Below are positions 27,697 to 34,775 of a stretch of DNA of 64,000 nucleotides, piece by piece. The DNA is from Acidimicrobiales bacterium. GTDB taxonomy: Bacteria > Actinomycetota > Acidimicrobiia > Acidimicrobiales > Aldehydirespiratoraceae. The stretch lies in the NCBI GenBank assembly GCA_029263175.1, contig JAJCXZ010000049.1, positions 124,001 to 188,000 on the forward strand. Reading direction: 5' to 3'. Made by a program: the position numbers and the translations under genes. The first letter of the stretch is position 1; every line of letters starts with the position of its first letter. The notes under the pieces are model-generated. The model worked only from the letters and a program-made list of their open reading frames with translations. It was not told where the DNA came from and searched no databases.

Positions 27697-28449
27697 ATGA
27701 CCCGGGTATTCGTTCACGGCAATCCGGAGACCGCCGCCATTTGGGGCCCTCTCCTCGACGCGCTTCGGCATCGAGGTGAGTCCGATGTGGTGTGCCTTTC
27801 GGCTCCCGGCTTCGGCGCGCCGAGACCCGATGGCTTCGCTGCAAGCCCGGCGTCCTACGTCGGTTGGTTGACCGGTGAGCTGGAACAGGTCGATGGCCCG
27901 ATTGATCTGGTCGGCCACGACTGGGGCGCCGGGCATGTCTTCGGGCTGCTTGGCGTTCGCCCCGATCTCATCCGCTCCTGGGCGGCGGACTGCGCCGGCC
28001 TGGTCCACCGTGACTATGTCTGGCACGACATGGCGCAGGCCTGGCAGACCCCTGAGGTGGGCGAGCAGGTCGTGGCCGCGATGGTGGAGACGCCGGCAGA
28101 GGAGCGGGTCGCCATGTATGTCGGGCTGGGAATCTCTGACCCCATCGCGCGCGCTCTCGTGAGCGAAATGGATCCTTCACTCGGTGCGTGCATCCTCGCT
28201 CTCTACCGCGGCGCTGCTCAGCCGATGATGGCGGACCTTGGCCGAAGCCTTCTGGCCGCTGATCTTCCTCCCGGTCTTGTGCTCGACGCCACCAACGATG
28301 CATATTCCCAGCCTGCGCTGGGCCGCGAGATGGCCGGACAGCTCGGCGCAGACGTCTTCACGATGGAGGGCGAGGGACATTGGTGGATGTGCTCGGTTGC
28401 GGATGCTGCAGCCGACGGTCTCATTGAATTCTGGTCGACTCTCACGTGA
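27697..28449 (+). CDS. Alpha/beta hydrolase, epoxide hydrolase/haloalkane dehalogenase-like
   Basis: A 250-residue alpha/beta hydrolase. ATG 27697 begins the fold directly (TRVFVHGNPETAAIW, with the HGNP oxyanion motif). The nucleophile elbow is VGHDWGAGH with Asp75, an aspartate as in epoxide hydrolases and dehalogenases rather than a serine esterase. The C-terminal EGEGHWW supplies the catalytic histidine. The oxidoreductase gene follows 16 bases downstream. The substrate is unknown. Confidence 0.82.
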   Translation: MTRVFVHGNPETAAIWGPLLDALRHRGESDVVCLSAPGFGAPRPDGFAASPASYVGWLTGELEQVDGPIDLVGHDWGAGHVFGLLGVRPDLIRSWAADCAGLVHRDYVWHDMAQAWQTPEVGEQVVAAMVETPAEERVAMYVGLGISDPIARALVSEMDPSLGACILALYRGAAQPMMADLGRSLLAADLPPGLVLDATNDAYSQPALGREMAGQLGADVFTMEGEGHWWMCSVADAAADGLIEFWSTLT

Positions 28450-28465
28450 TCCATCGGGACTCGCG

Positions 28466-29431
28466 GTGAAAGGTTGGCTGGTCCGGCAAAAGGGCATCGC
28501 CGAGTTCGTTGCCGACCTGCCCGAGCCCGAACTCGTTGGCGAGTCGATGATCGTTCGCGTTGATGCCGCGACGGCGAACTTCGCTGATCGACTGCTCATC
28601 GACGGCAAGCATCAGATCCGCCCCAAGCGTCCGTTCACCGCTGGTTTGGAAGCCGCGGGCACCGTGGTCGAATCATCGAGCGATCGGCATCCGGTGGGCG
28701 CGCGGGTGATGGGACTCGTCGAGCCCGGCGTCGGCTCATGGGCCGAGCTCTGTCGCTGCCTGCCGCACAACGTGATCAGCATCCCCGATGGTGTCGACTC
28801 CGTCGCCGGGGTGGCGATCCATCTCAATGCGGAAACGGTGTGGCTCGCTCTGCACCACCGGGCTCGGATCACGGCTGGAGAGGTGGTCCTGGTCCACGCC
28901 GCGGCGGGTGGCCTCGGCACCATGGCGATCCAACTGGCCGTGGCCGCCGGGGCCACCGTGCTGGCCACGTGCTCAGCGGGCAAGGCGGCCGTGCCTCTGC
29001 GGCTCGGCGCGACGGCTGTCGTCGACAACCGGGCCGACGATTGGCACGATCAGGTCGCCGAGCACGCTCCTGATGGCGTGGACATCGTTGTCGATCCGGT
29101 CGGCGGCGACCTCTTCGAACGGTCGTTGAAGCTGCTTCGGTTCGAGGGTCGTCTGATCACGTTGGGATTCGCGTCCGGCGAGATCCCGTCGCTGCCGGCC
29201 AATTACGCCTTGGTGAAGAATCTTTCCCTGATCGGTGTGTTCTGGGAGCCGTACGCGGCGCGGCGTCCGTCGCTGGTCGATCAGGCGGCGCAGGAGATCT
29301 TCGCCCTCCACGCCGCGGGTAGAATTGATCCGTGCATCACCGTGGTCGACGACATCTCGAACGCTGTCGACCGCGTCAACGATGTCGCTGCCGGCGTCAC
29401 GGTGGGCAAGACCGTGCTCGTCTGGCAGTAG
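28466..29431 (+). CDS. Zinc-independent NADPH:quinone oxidoreductase (MDR family)
   Basis: A 321-residue medium-chain reductase. GTG 28466 begins the family N-terminus (KGWLVRQKGIAEFV). The catalytic domain contains NFADRLLIDGKHQ and GLEAAGTV; the cofactor fold has HAAAGGLGTMAIQLAVAAGA. No structural zinc cysteine cluster is seen, so it is quinone-oxidoreductase-like rather than a zinc alcohol dehydrogenase. It probably reduces an enone or quinone with NADPH. It ends at the edge of the rhodanese remnant encoded on the other strand. Confidence 0.85.
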   Translation: MKGWLVRQKGIAEFVADLPEPELVGESMIVRVDAATANFADRLLIDGKHQIRPKRPFTAGLEAAGTVVESSSDRHPVGARVMGLVEPGVGSWAELCRCLPHNVISIPDGVDSVAGVAIHLNAETVWLALHHRARITAGEVVLVHAAAGGLGTMAIQLAVAAGATVLATCSAGKAAVPLRLGATAVVDNRADDWHDQVAEHAPDGVDIVVDPVGGDLFERSLKLLRFEGRLITLGFASGEIPSLPANYALVKNLSLIGVFWEPYAARRPSLVDQAAQEIFALHAAGRIDPCITVVDDISNAVDRVNDVAAGVTVGKTVLVWQ

Positions 29432-29635
29432 CCGACTAGCTCCGGAGCGGGTGGCCGTCTGTCCGCTTCGGTTCCCGGAGCGGCAATAGATTACGTAGGG
29501 AACGGTCGGGTCGAGATCGGCGAGCCGGTCGGAAAAGTCGGCCGCGTAGAAGTCGATCAGTTGTGAGTCGGCGATGTGCCCCTCGGCAAATTCCTCCGGC
29601 GTACGAACGTCGAGGATGACCAGATCGTCGGCGGA
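29432..29635 (-). pseudogene. Rhodanese domain remnant, in frame after the TlpA-like stop
   Basis: Minus-strand translation directly after the TlpA-like TGA (29636-29638) gives SADDLVILDVRTPEEFAEGH, then a loop, then VIYCRSGNRSGQT. This is a recognisable rhodanese domain with the active-site CRSGNR loop. It has no start codon or ribosome site of its own, shares the reading frame of the TlpA-like gene across the stop, and loses similarity after GQT. There it runs into the end of the oxidoreductase gene on the other strand. It is most simply a decayed, 3'-truncated rhodanese gene; a once-fused domain or stop readthrough is a less likely alternative. Confidence 0.7.
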
Positions 29636-30340
29636 TCAGCGAGAAGCGGTGCCGACGGATGCTGCCGCCTGGTCGAGGAGGTCGCGGAACATGGCCTCAG
29701 AGAGTTCGCCGGTGGCGCGGAACAGCACGGCGTCGTCGGCGTCGACGGCGACCCAGAACGGGAATGCAGTGAGCCCGTAGCCGAGGGCGAGGTCTCCGGC
29801 TTCGCTGTCGACCACGGTGGTGCCGGTCCAGCCTTCCCGTTCGAGCCATGCCGACGGGGGATAGTTGTCCGCGGTGGCGCTCACCGATGTCGAAATCACG
29901 ACGATGTCCACGCCGTCGGGGACCTCGGTGCCGTCCATCCATGAGACGAGGTTTGGTACCTCACGTTGGCAGTGCGGGCACCAGTGTGCGACGAACGCAT
30001 AGATGCGTGCGACTCCGTCGTTTCCGAACTGGACCCGGTCGCCGTCGAAGGTGCTGGCCACAATGGAGGGTGCTGTGGCCCCGATGGCCGTATCCGGATC
30101 GGTGAAGCGGGCAAGAGGGGTGCCGATGACCTCCGCGAATCCCGTCTCTTGTCCGGTGGCGGGCGCGTCGCTGTTGTTGACGGCGAGGAGCCCGGTCACC
30201 ACGGCGACGATGAGTACGAAGGCGATGACCCAGAGAAGCGGTGATTGCCAGAATGGCTTCGGCCCCGGAGTCGCCGGCTGAGGACCCTGCGCGGTCCTGG
30301 TCGAGGCCTTGTTCCGGTTTGGATTCGGACGGTTGCTCAT
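29636..30340 (-). CDS. Membrane-anchored thioredoxin-like protein (TlpA/DsbE type)
   Basis: A 234-residue protein. A basic, proline-rich N-terminus and one transmembrane helix (about residues 32-53) precede an extracytoplasmic thioredoxin fold. The active site is CPHC (121-124, AHWCPHCQREVP) and the cis-proline region is LTAFPFWVAVD. ATG 30340 overlaps the DsbB-like stop (ATGA), so the pair forms an operon for disulfide or thiol chemistry outside the membrane. Further upstream codons in this frame are not protein-like. A rhodanese remnant follows its stop in frame. Confidence 0.88.
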   Translation of the reverse strand: MSNRPNPNRNKASTRTAQGPQPATPGPKPFWQSPLLWVIAFVLIVAVVTGLLAVNNSDAPATGQETGFAEVIGTPLARFTDPDTAIGATAPSIVASTFDGDRVQFGNDGVARIYAFVAHWCPHCQREVPNLVSWMDGTEVPDGVDIVVISTSVSATADNYPPSAWLEREGWTGTTVVDSEAGDLALGYGLTAFPFWVAVDADDAVLFRATGELSEAMFRDLLDQAAASVGTASR

Positions 30341-30864
30341 TGCTGCTCCTGGGGGTGGGGCGTGGTGGGCACGGCGGGCGACGCAAGGGTCAACAAGCCG
30401 ATGATGAGAATGAACGCGACGGCCGACATCTGAGGGATGGTCATCCAACCAAAGGCCTCGACCCAGCGTCCGCTGCAGGGATTGGTGATGTCGCAGCTCG
30501 AACTCTGCTCGGGAAACCACTGCAGTTGCACGTGGTACACCGCCAACGCCAGGCCGGTACCCGCGAGTGCGAGCGCATACGGACGAATCCACCAATCGCC
30601 GCGCCCGGCGGCGATGGGCAGTATGACGGCGAGCGGATACATGGCGATCCGTTGGTACCAGCAGAAATCGCACGGCACGAAGTCGGCGATCTCGGAGAAG
30701 GCAAGGCTGCCGAGCATCGCGGCCATGGCGACGAGGGCGGCGAGGGGGAGTGCACTCTCTGCAACGCGCTGTCGAAGTGACCGGTTGGCGAACGTGGCGA
30801 TCAACCCGACAATCCCTCCCAGTTCGAGCAGGGCGAAGAAGCGCGCCATTGTCTCCGGTTCCAT
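30337..30864 (-). CDS. DsbB-family disulfide bond formation protein
   Basis: A 175-residue four-helix membrane protein. The quinone-proximal redox pair is C65-x-x-C68 (VPCDFCWYQR) and the second pair is C124/C130 in SSSCDITNPC, the pattern of DsbB/BdbC. It reoxidises a thiol-disulfide partner and passes electrons to quinone. The partner is probably the overlapping TlpA-like protein. Its ATG lies 6 bases behind a TAGACT -10 box and faces the GntR gene. Confidence 0.9.
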   Translation of the reverse strand: MEPETMARFFALLELGGIVGLIATFANRSLRQRVAESALPLAALVAMAAMLGSLAFSEIADFVPCDFCWYQRIAMYPLAVILPIAAGRGDWWIRPYALALAGTGLALAVYHVQLQWFPEQSSSCDITNPCSGRWVEAFGWMTIPQMSAVAFILIIGLLTLASPAVPTTPHPQEQQ

Positions 30865-30870
30865 GTCAGC

Positions 30871-30876
30871 AGTCTA
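30871..30876 (-). promoter_or_regulatory. Predicted -10 box (TAGACT) of the dsbB-like operon
   Basis: Minus-strand TAGACT lies 6 bases before ATG 30864, predicting a leaderless mRNA for the two-gene disulfide operon. Confidence 0.4.
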
Positions 30877-30930
30877 GAGTGGTGAATGTACGGACAAACG
30901 GAGATCGGGCATTTCGGAGGAAATGACCGG

Positions 30931-30936
30931 TACTCT
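30931..30936 (+). promoter_or_regulatory. Predicted -10 box (TACTCT) of the gntR gene
   Basis: TACTCT lies 8 bases before ATG 30945 of the GntR-family regulator, consistent with leaderless transcription. Confidence 0.4.
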
Positions 30937-30944
30937 CTCTCGCT

Positions 30945-31715
30945 ATGGCGCTGACACCACTCGATCGACACAGCCCGATGCCGCTTTGGGCGCAGCTCGA
31001 GGAGAATCTTCGATCGAGGCTCGATGCCGGAGAGTTCGATGAGGGCTTCCCGACCGATCTCCAACTCACCGCTGAATACGAGGTCAGTCGCCACACCGTC
31101 CGTGAGGCGGTTCGGCACCTCAACAAGACAGGGCTGCTCAAGCGCGAACGTGGGCGGGGCACGGTCATCAATCGTGCGGAGTTCGAACAGTCGCTCGGCA
31201 CGCTCTACTCGCTGTTTCAGTCCGTCGAGTCCGCCGGGGTGGAACAAACCAGCCAGGTTCTTCGTCTCGAGATCGTCACCGACTCAGTCGCTGCATCTCA
31301 CCTCGAAGTTCCCGAAGACACCGAGTTTCTCCTGCTCGAGCGGCTTCGTCTCGCGGGGGGTGTGCCCCTTGCGGTTGATCGTGCGTGGATCCCCGGCGAG
31401 AAGGCTCGGACGTTGCTCGATGTCGATTGGTCACATACCGCGCTCTATGCCGAGCTGGCACAGGCAGGGGCGCCTGTCCCGAACCAGGGATGGGAACGAC
31501 TCACCCCGATGACGCCTTCGGCCGCTGATCGCAAGCTGCTCGAACTCCGAAAGACCGACGCCGTCTTCTTCCTCGAGCGCCTCGGTTCTCGTGATGGCGC
31601 ACCGATCGAATGGCGGACCACGATCATTCGTGGTGATCGCTACCGCTTTGTCTCGGACTGGACCACGGGCGAGCGCAGCGAACTCCGACCCACCGCCGCG
31701 CCTGGCATCAACTGA
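30945..31715 (+). CDS. GntR-family regulator, HutC/UTRA subfamily
   Basis: A 256-residue transcription factor. The N-terminal winged helix (about residues 10-75) shows FPTDLQLTAEYEVSRHTVREAVRHL followed by the wing RGRGTVI. The C-terminal UTRA ligand domain (about 100-245) contains FLLLERLRLAGGVPLAVDRAWI. It probably responds to a small metabolite. It is divergent from the dsbB-like operon and convergent with the CsoR-family gene (8-base overlap). Its own targets are not obvious. Confidence 0.88.
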   Translation: MALTPLDRHSPMPLWAQLEENLRSRLDAGEFDEGFPTDLQLTAEYEVSRHTVREAVRHLNKTGLLKRERGRGTVINRAEFEQSLGTLYSLFQSVESAGVEQTSQVLRLEIVTDSVAASHLEVPEDTEFLLLERLRLAGGVPLAVDRAWIPGEKARTLLDVDWSHTALYAELAQAGAPVPNQGWERLTPMTPSAADRKLLELRKTDAVFFLERLGSRDGAPIEWRTTIIRGDRYRFVSDWTTGERSELRPTAAPGIN

Positions 31716-31953
31716 GTTTCAAGAACAGCTTTTCCAGCTCGGCCGGGTCACTGTCGGGGTCTTGGTTCGCCATTGCGGCTGCCATCAACCGGAATCCGAC
31801 GCGGTCGAGTGCGCCCTTTGCGGCCGAGAGTTGGGTGACGATCTCGCGGCACTGGTCGCGTTCCTCGATCATGCGCTGAAGCCCTCGAATCTGACCTTCG
31901 AGCCTTCGGAGGCGCTTGATGACGTCTTCGCTGGTGTCCTCGGGGAACTGCAT
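31708..31953 (-). CDS. CsoR/CstR-family (DUF156) repressor with a single cysteine
   Basis: An 81-residue all-helical repressor. The family core RLRRLEGQIRGLQRMIEE is followed by Cys35 (DQCREIVTQLSA). The usual second ligand positions (His and Cys of the CsoR H-x3-C) read AAAMANQ here, so neither copper ligation nor a standard two-cysteine persulfide switch is possible within one chain. ATG 31953 lies 7 bases behind a TAAAGT -10 box. The dyad ATACCCC-TA-GGGGTAT overlaps its promoter. Its neighbours (SulP, rhodanese, MBL-rhodanese) argue for reactive-sulfur sensing. Confidence 0.85.
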   Translation of the reverse strand: MQFPEDTSEDVIKRLRRLEGQIRGLQRMIEERDQCREIVTQLSAAKGALDRVGFRLMAAAMANQDPDSDPAELEKLFLKLS

Positions 31954-31970
31954 GTCGATCACTTTATCAA

Positions 31971-31986
31971 ATACCCCTAGGGGTAT
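31971..31986. promoter_or_regulatory. CsoR/CstR-type operator 1
   Basis: A perfect 16-bp palindrome, ATACCCCTAGGGGTAT, in the divergent gap between the CsoR-family gene and the SulP transporter. It covers the spacer and -35 zone of the repressor's own promoter and abuts the -35 (31988) of the SulP promoter. The ATACCC/GGGTAT halves match the operators known for CstR-type repressors. The same half-sites recur at 34721-34736. Confidence 0.75.
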
Positions 31987-31987
31987 G

Positions 31988-32016
31988 TTGACGATCCGTC
32001 TATATGTCCGTATATT
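31988..32016 (+). promoter_or_regulatory. Promoter of the SulP-carbonic anhydrase-rhodanese operon
   Basis: TTGACG (31988-31993), a 17-base spacer and TATATT (32011-32016) form a good sigma-70 promoter. The -10 box ends 7 bases before ATG 32024, so the operon mRNA is predicted to be leaderless. Operator 1 lies immediately upstream. Confidence 0.6.
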
Positions 32017-32023
32017 CGTACAT

Positions 32024-32035
32024 ATGTCCGGACAT
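32024..32035. promoter_or_regulatory. 12-bp palindrome over the SulP start codon
   Basis: ATGTCCGGACAT is a perfect dyad starting on the initiation codon. The related half ATATGTCCG also occurs 20 bp upstream at 32002-32010, and TACGGACA occurs before the gntR gene (30889-30896). It could be an operator for a second regulator, possibly the GntR protein. It may also be coincidence of coding sequence. Confidence 0.3.
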
Positions 32036-33742
32036 TTTCGACTCCTCCCGATCATGGGCTGGTTGCCTCGCTACCAGCGCATCGATCTGCGCAGCGACCT
32101 CGCGGCCGGTATGACCGTCGGTGCCATGCTTGTTCCCCAGGCGATGGCCTATGCCCTGCTGGCCGGTCTCCCGCCCGAGGTCGGGCTCTACGCCGCAACG
32201 ATCCCGGTGATCATCTACGCATTGTTCGGTACGTCTCGCCAGCTCGCGGTCGGTCCTGTCGCCATCGTGTCGCTCATGACGGCGTCGGCTCTGGCATCGG
32301 TCGTCGAGGAGGGCTCGGCGGAATACCTCGAAGCCGCAGCACTGCTGGCCCTCATGGTCGGCGTTGTGCACTTGATCCTCGGTGGCGGTCGCCTCGGCTT
32401 CCTGGTCGACTTTCTCTCTCATTCGGTTCTTGTCGGGTTCACGGCGGCTGCGGCGCTGATCATCGGCTTCTCGCAGGTCAAACACGTGCTCGGAATCTCG
32501 GTGCCTCGACAGGAGCATTTCATCGACACGGTTCGAGAGGTCGTCTCCGCCGCCAGTGAAACCCACGGTGCCACTGCTGTCCTCGGCACCGCCGCTCTCA
32601 TCGTTCTCTTGGTGCTCAAGAGGGCGGCACCTCGATTTCCCGCGGCCCTGCTTGTGGTGGCCGGCTCGGTCGTCGCCGTGCGGCTCTTCGACCTCGAAGA
32701 CAATGGTGTGAGCGTCGTCGGCGACATCCCGGACTCGTTGCCCGCCTTCGGCCTGCCTGAGCTCAGCGGCTCGTTGATCAGTGATCTCGCCGTTACTGCG
32801 GTCGTGATCACGATCGTCGGCTTCATGGAGTCGATCGCGGTCGCCAAGGTCTATGCCCGGCGTCATCGCTACGACGTGGAGCCCAACAGTGAGCTCATCG
32901 GTCTCGGTGCTGCCAACGTCGCCGCCGGCCTCTTCGGTGGCTATCCGATCACCGGCGGCTTCTCCCGTACCGCCGTGAATGACAGCGCGGGTGCGCGCAC
33001 GCCACTGGCCTCGCTGGTCACCGCCGCCATCGTGTTGGCCACCATCGCCTTCTTGACGCCGTTGCTGACCTCGCTCCCAAATGCCGCGCTCGGCGCGATT
33101 ATCATCGTGGCGGTCGTCGGTCTGATCGATATCGCCGAGATGCGTCACATCGTGGCCGTGAAGCGGTCGGATCTCATTGGTCTGTCGGTCGCCTTCATCG
33201 CGACCCTGGTGTTGGGTATCGAGATCGGCATCGGGGTGGCTGTGGTTGCCTCGATGCTCGTCGTGTTCGCCCGGATGTCGACTCCGCACACCGCTGTACT
33301 CGGCCACGTCGACGGCACGACGACCTACCGCAACGTCGCCCGTTTCCCCGAGGTCGACACCGATGACGGCATTCGCATCGTCCGCATCGATGCCGCAGTC
33401 TCGTTCGTCAACGCTTCCAAGATGAAGCGCCTTGTCACCGAACACGCCCAATCGCTGACTCGAGAACCCCGTGCCCTCATTCTCGATGCCGGGGGTATCA
33501 ACGACCTCGACGCGACCGGTGCGGAGATGCTCGCCGAGCTCATCCCCGAAATCGAGGCGCTCGACGTTGCGTTTCACCTTGCCGAGGTGAAGGGCCCGGT
33601 CCGCGATGTCATGCATCGTGCTGGTCTCTGGGGCCAGTTCGGCGACCGCATCCATGCATCGACCCACGATGCGGTGCTGTCAGTGTCCGGCGAGACGCCG
33701 CCCGCTCCGCATCGTCGCCTTCTGGGGGTCGACGAGCGATGA
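32024..33742 (+). CDS. SulP-family anion transporter with STAS domain
   Basis: A 572-residue SLC26/SulP transporter. The membrane core begins DLAAGMTVGAMLVPQAMAYALLAG, contains the GLFGGYPITGGFSRTAVN consensus, and ends with a cytoplasmic STAS domain (about residues 440-550). Substrate may be sulfate, sulfite or bicarbonate. The next gene is a beta-carbonic anhydrase, a pairing usually read as bicarbonate uptake, but the operator and flanking rhodaneses point to sulfur. ATG 32024 is the predicted leaderless start; its stop overlaps the next ATG (ATGA). Confidence 0.88.
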   Translation: MSGHFRLLPIMGWLPRYQRIDLRSDLAAGMTVGAMLVPQAMAYALLAGLPPEVGLYAATIPVIIYALFGTSRQLAVGPVAIVSLMTASALASVVEEGSAEYLEAAALLALMVGVVHLILGGGRLGFLVDFLSHSVLVGFTAAAALIIGFSQVKHVLGISVPRQEHFIDTVREVVSAASETHGATAVLGTAALIVLLVLKRAAPRFPAALLVVAGSVVAVRLFDLEDNGVSVVGDIPDSLPAFGLPELSGSLISDLAVTAVVITIVGFMESIAVAKVYARRHRYDVEPNSELIGLGAANVAAGLFGGYPITGGFSRTAVNDSAGARTPLASLVTAAIVLATIAFLTPLLTSLPNAALGAIIIVAVVGLIDIAEMRHIVAVKRSDLIGLSVAFIATLVLGIEIGIGVAVVASMLVVFARMSTPHTAVLGHVDGTTTYRNVARFPEVDTDDGIRIVRIDAAVSFVNASKMKRLVTEHAQSLTREPRALILDAGGINDLDATGAEMLAELIPEIEALDVAFHLAEVKGPVRDVMHRAGLWGQFGDRIHASTHDAVLSVSGETPPAPHRRLLGVDER

Positions 33743-34110
33743 GCGATGTCTGGACAGAACTCCTCGGGGCCCATGAAACGGCCCGTCGCGCCGATCGGGG
33801 ACTCGTCCCCCAACACAAGCCGAATGCTGCGGTGCTCTCTTGCTCGGACGCTCGAGTCCCGCCCTCGGTCGTCTTCGGACAGGTCCATGGCGATCTTTTC
33901 GTCGTCCGCAATGCGGGCAACAACGCCACGCCGGCCGCCGTCGCCAGCCTTGACTTCGCCGTCGGCGAACTCGACGTCGACCTCATCATCGTGATGGGCC
34001 ACACCGAGTGTGGGGCCGTCGCCGCGCTCTACGACCTTGCCACCGATTCCCTCAGCGAACTCCATGATCCCAACGTCCCCCAAACAGAAATTGCCCAGGA
34101 GGCACCATGA
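33739..34110 (+). CDS. Short beta-carbonic anhydrase-like protein
   Basis: A 123-residue protein carrying the full beta-carbonic anhydrase zinc site: C35-x-D37-x-R39 (SCSDARV) and H88-x-x-C91 (GHTECGAV). At 123 residues it is much shorter than the usual 165-220, lacking the C-terminal helices. The end is not an obvious frameshift because the stop overlaps the next start (ATGA) neatly. It is coupled to SulP upstream. It may be a minimal active enzyme or an accessory domain; activity is not certain. Confidence 0.8.
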   Translation: MSDVWTELLGAHETARRADRGLVPQHKPNAAVLSCSDARVPPSVVFGQVHGDLFVVRNAGNNATPAAVASLDFAVGELDVDLIIVMGHTECGAVAALYDLATDSLSELHDPNVPQTEIAQEAP

Positions 34111-34700
34111 CCCCCTCAGCGGTCCCGGCGGCAAACGCCGTCTCCCCATCCGAACTGCAGCACCTCCTGGCGCTGCATCCCCAATTACGGATTCTCGATG
34201 TCCGCACCTCGGGCGAGTTCCAGGGCAATCACATCCCGGGCTCGTTCAATGTGCCCCTCGATACGCTCGGCGAGCACGTGAAAGACCTCGCCGATGTGGA
34301 CCATCCAGTGGCGCTGATCTGCCAGTCCGGTGGGAGGGCGACCAGGGCCCATGAGCAACTCGGCGCTGCAGGCAAACACTCGCTCCACGTTCTCACCGGC
34401 GGTATGGCCGCATGGACCGCGGCCGGTGGCGAAACCACCAGCACCGCTCCTGACCGGTGGGCCCTCGATCGCCAGGTCCGGTTTGTCGCCGGTCTGCTCG
34501 TGTTGATCGGCATTGTGGTCGGCCAACTCGTGGCGCCAATGATCTGGTTGGCGGGGGCCGTCGGCTTCGGCCTCGCATTCTCGGCCATCACCAACACCTG
34601 CGCTATGGGCATGATGCTCGCCAAGCTGCCGTACAACAGGGGCCCGCGATGCAACATCGACCAGGTTCTCACCGACTTGCGTAAAGAGGTGAGCCGATGA
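34107..34700 (+). CDS. Rhodanese-membrane protein (YgaP-like, DUF2892)
   Basis: A 197-residue protein. A rhodanese domain (about residues 13-110) with active-site Cys72 (ALICQSGGRATR) is followed by two transmembrane helices (about 124-165) and a short cytoplasmic tail, as in YgaP. It would carry sulfane sulfur as a cysteine persulfide at the membrane. An AGGAGG ribosome site inside the carbonic anhydrase gene serves ATG 34107. It is the third gene of the SulP operon. Confidence 0.87.
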   Translation: MTPSAVPAANAVSPSELQHLLALHPQLRILDVRTSGEFQGNHIPGSFNVPLDTLGEHVKDLADVDHPVALICQSGGRATRAHEQLGAAGKHSLHVLTGGMAAWTAAGGETTSTAPDRWALDRQVRFVAGLLVLIGIVVGQLVAPMIWLAGAVGFGLAFSAITNTCAMGMMLAKLPYNRGPRCNIDQVLTDLRKEVSR

Positions 34701-34711
34701 CTCTTCGCCGG

Positions 34712-34739
34712 TTGACAGAGATACCCCAGGGGGTATAAT
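34712..34739 (+). promoter_or_regulatory. Consensus promoter with CsoR/CstR operator 2 in its spacer
   Basis: TTGACA (34712-34717), a 16-base spacer and TATAAT (34734-34739) are both perfect consensus. The dyad ATACCCC-AG-GGGGTAT (34721-34736) fills the spacer and overlaps the -10 box. A repressor bound there would block RNA polymerase directly. It drives the MBL-rhodanese gene and shares its half-sites with operator 1 at 31971-31986. Confidence 0.85.
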
Positions 34740-34775
34740 GTACGTACAAAGTGTCCCACGAACGGGAGTTTCGAA

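Noticed and set aside
31708-31953. Copper-sensing CsoR
   Set aside because: The second-helix His and Cys copper ligands are missing and no copper exporter or chaperone is nearby.
32000-33667. A 555-codon minus-strand frame opposite the first SulP gene
   Set aside because: His/Asp/Arg-rich low-complexity product that only reflects the antisense of membrane-protein codons.
34697-34738. A 13-codon ATGA-coupled frame (MTLRRLTEIPQGV) after the rhodanese-membrane gene
   Set aside because: The bases are fully explained by the promoter and operator of the MBL-rhodanese gene; the short frame is probably incidental.
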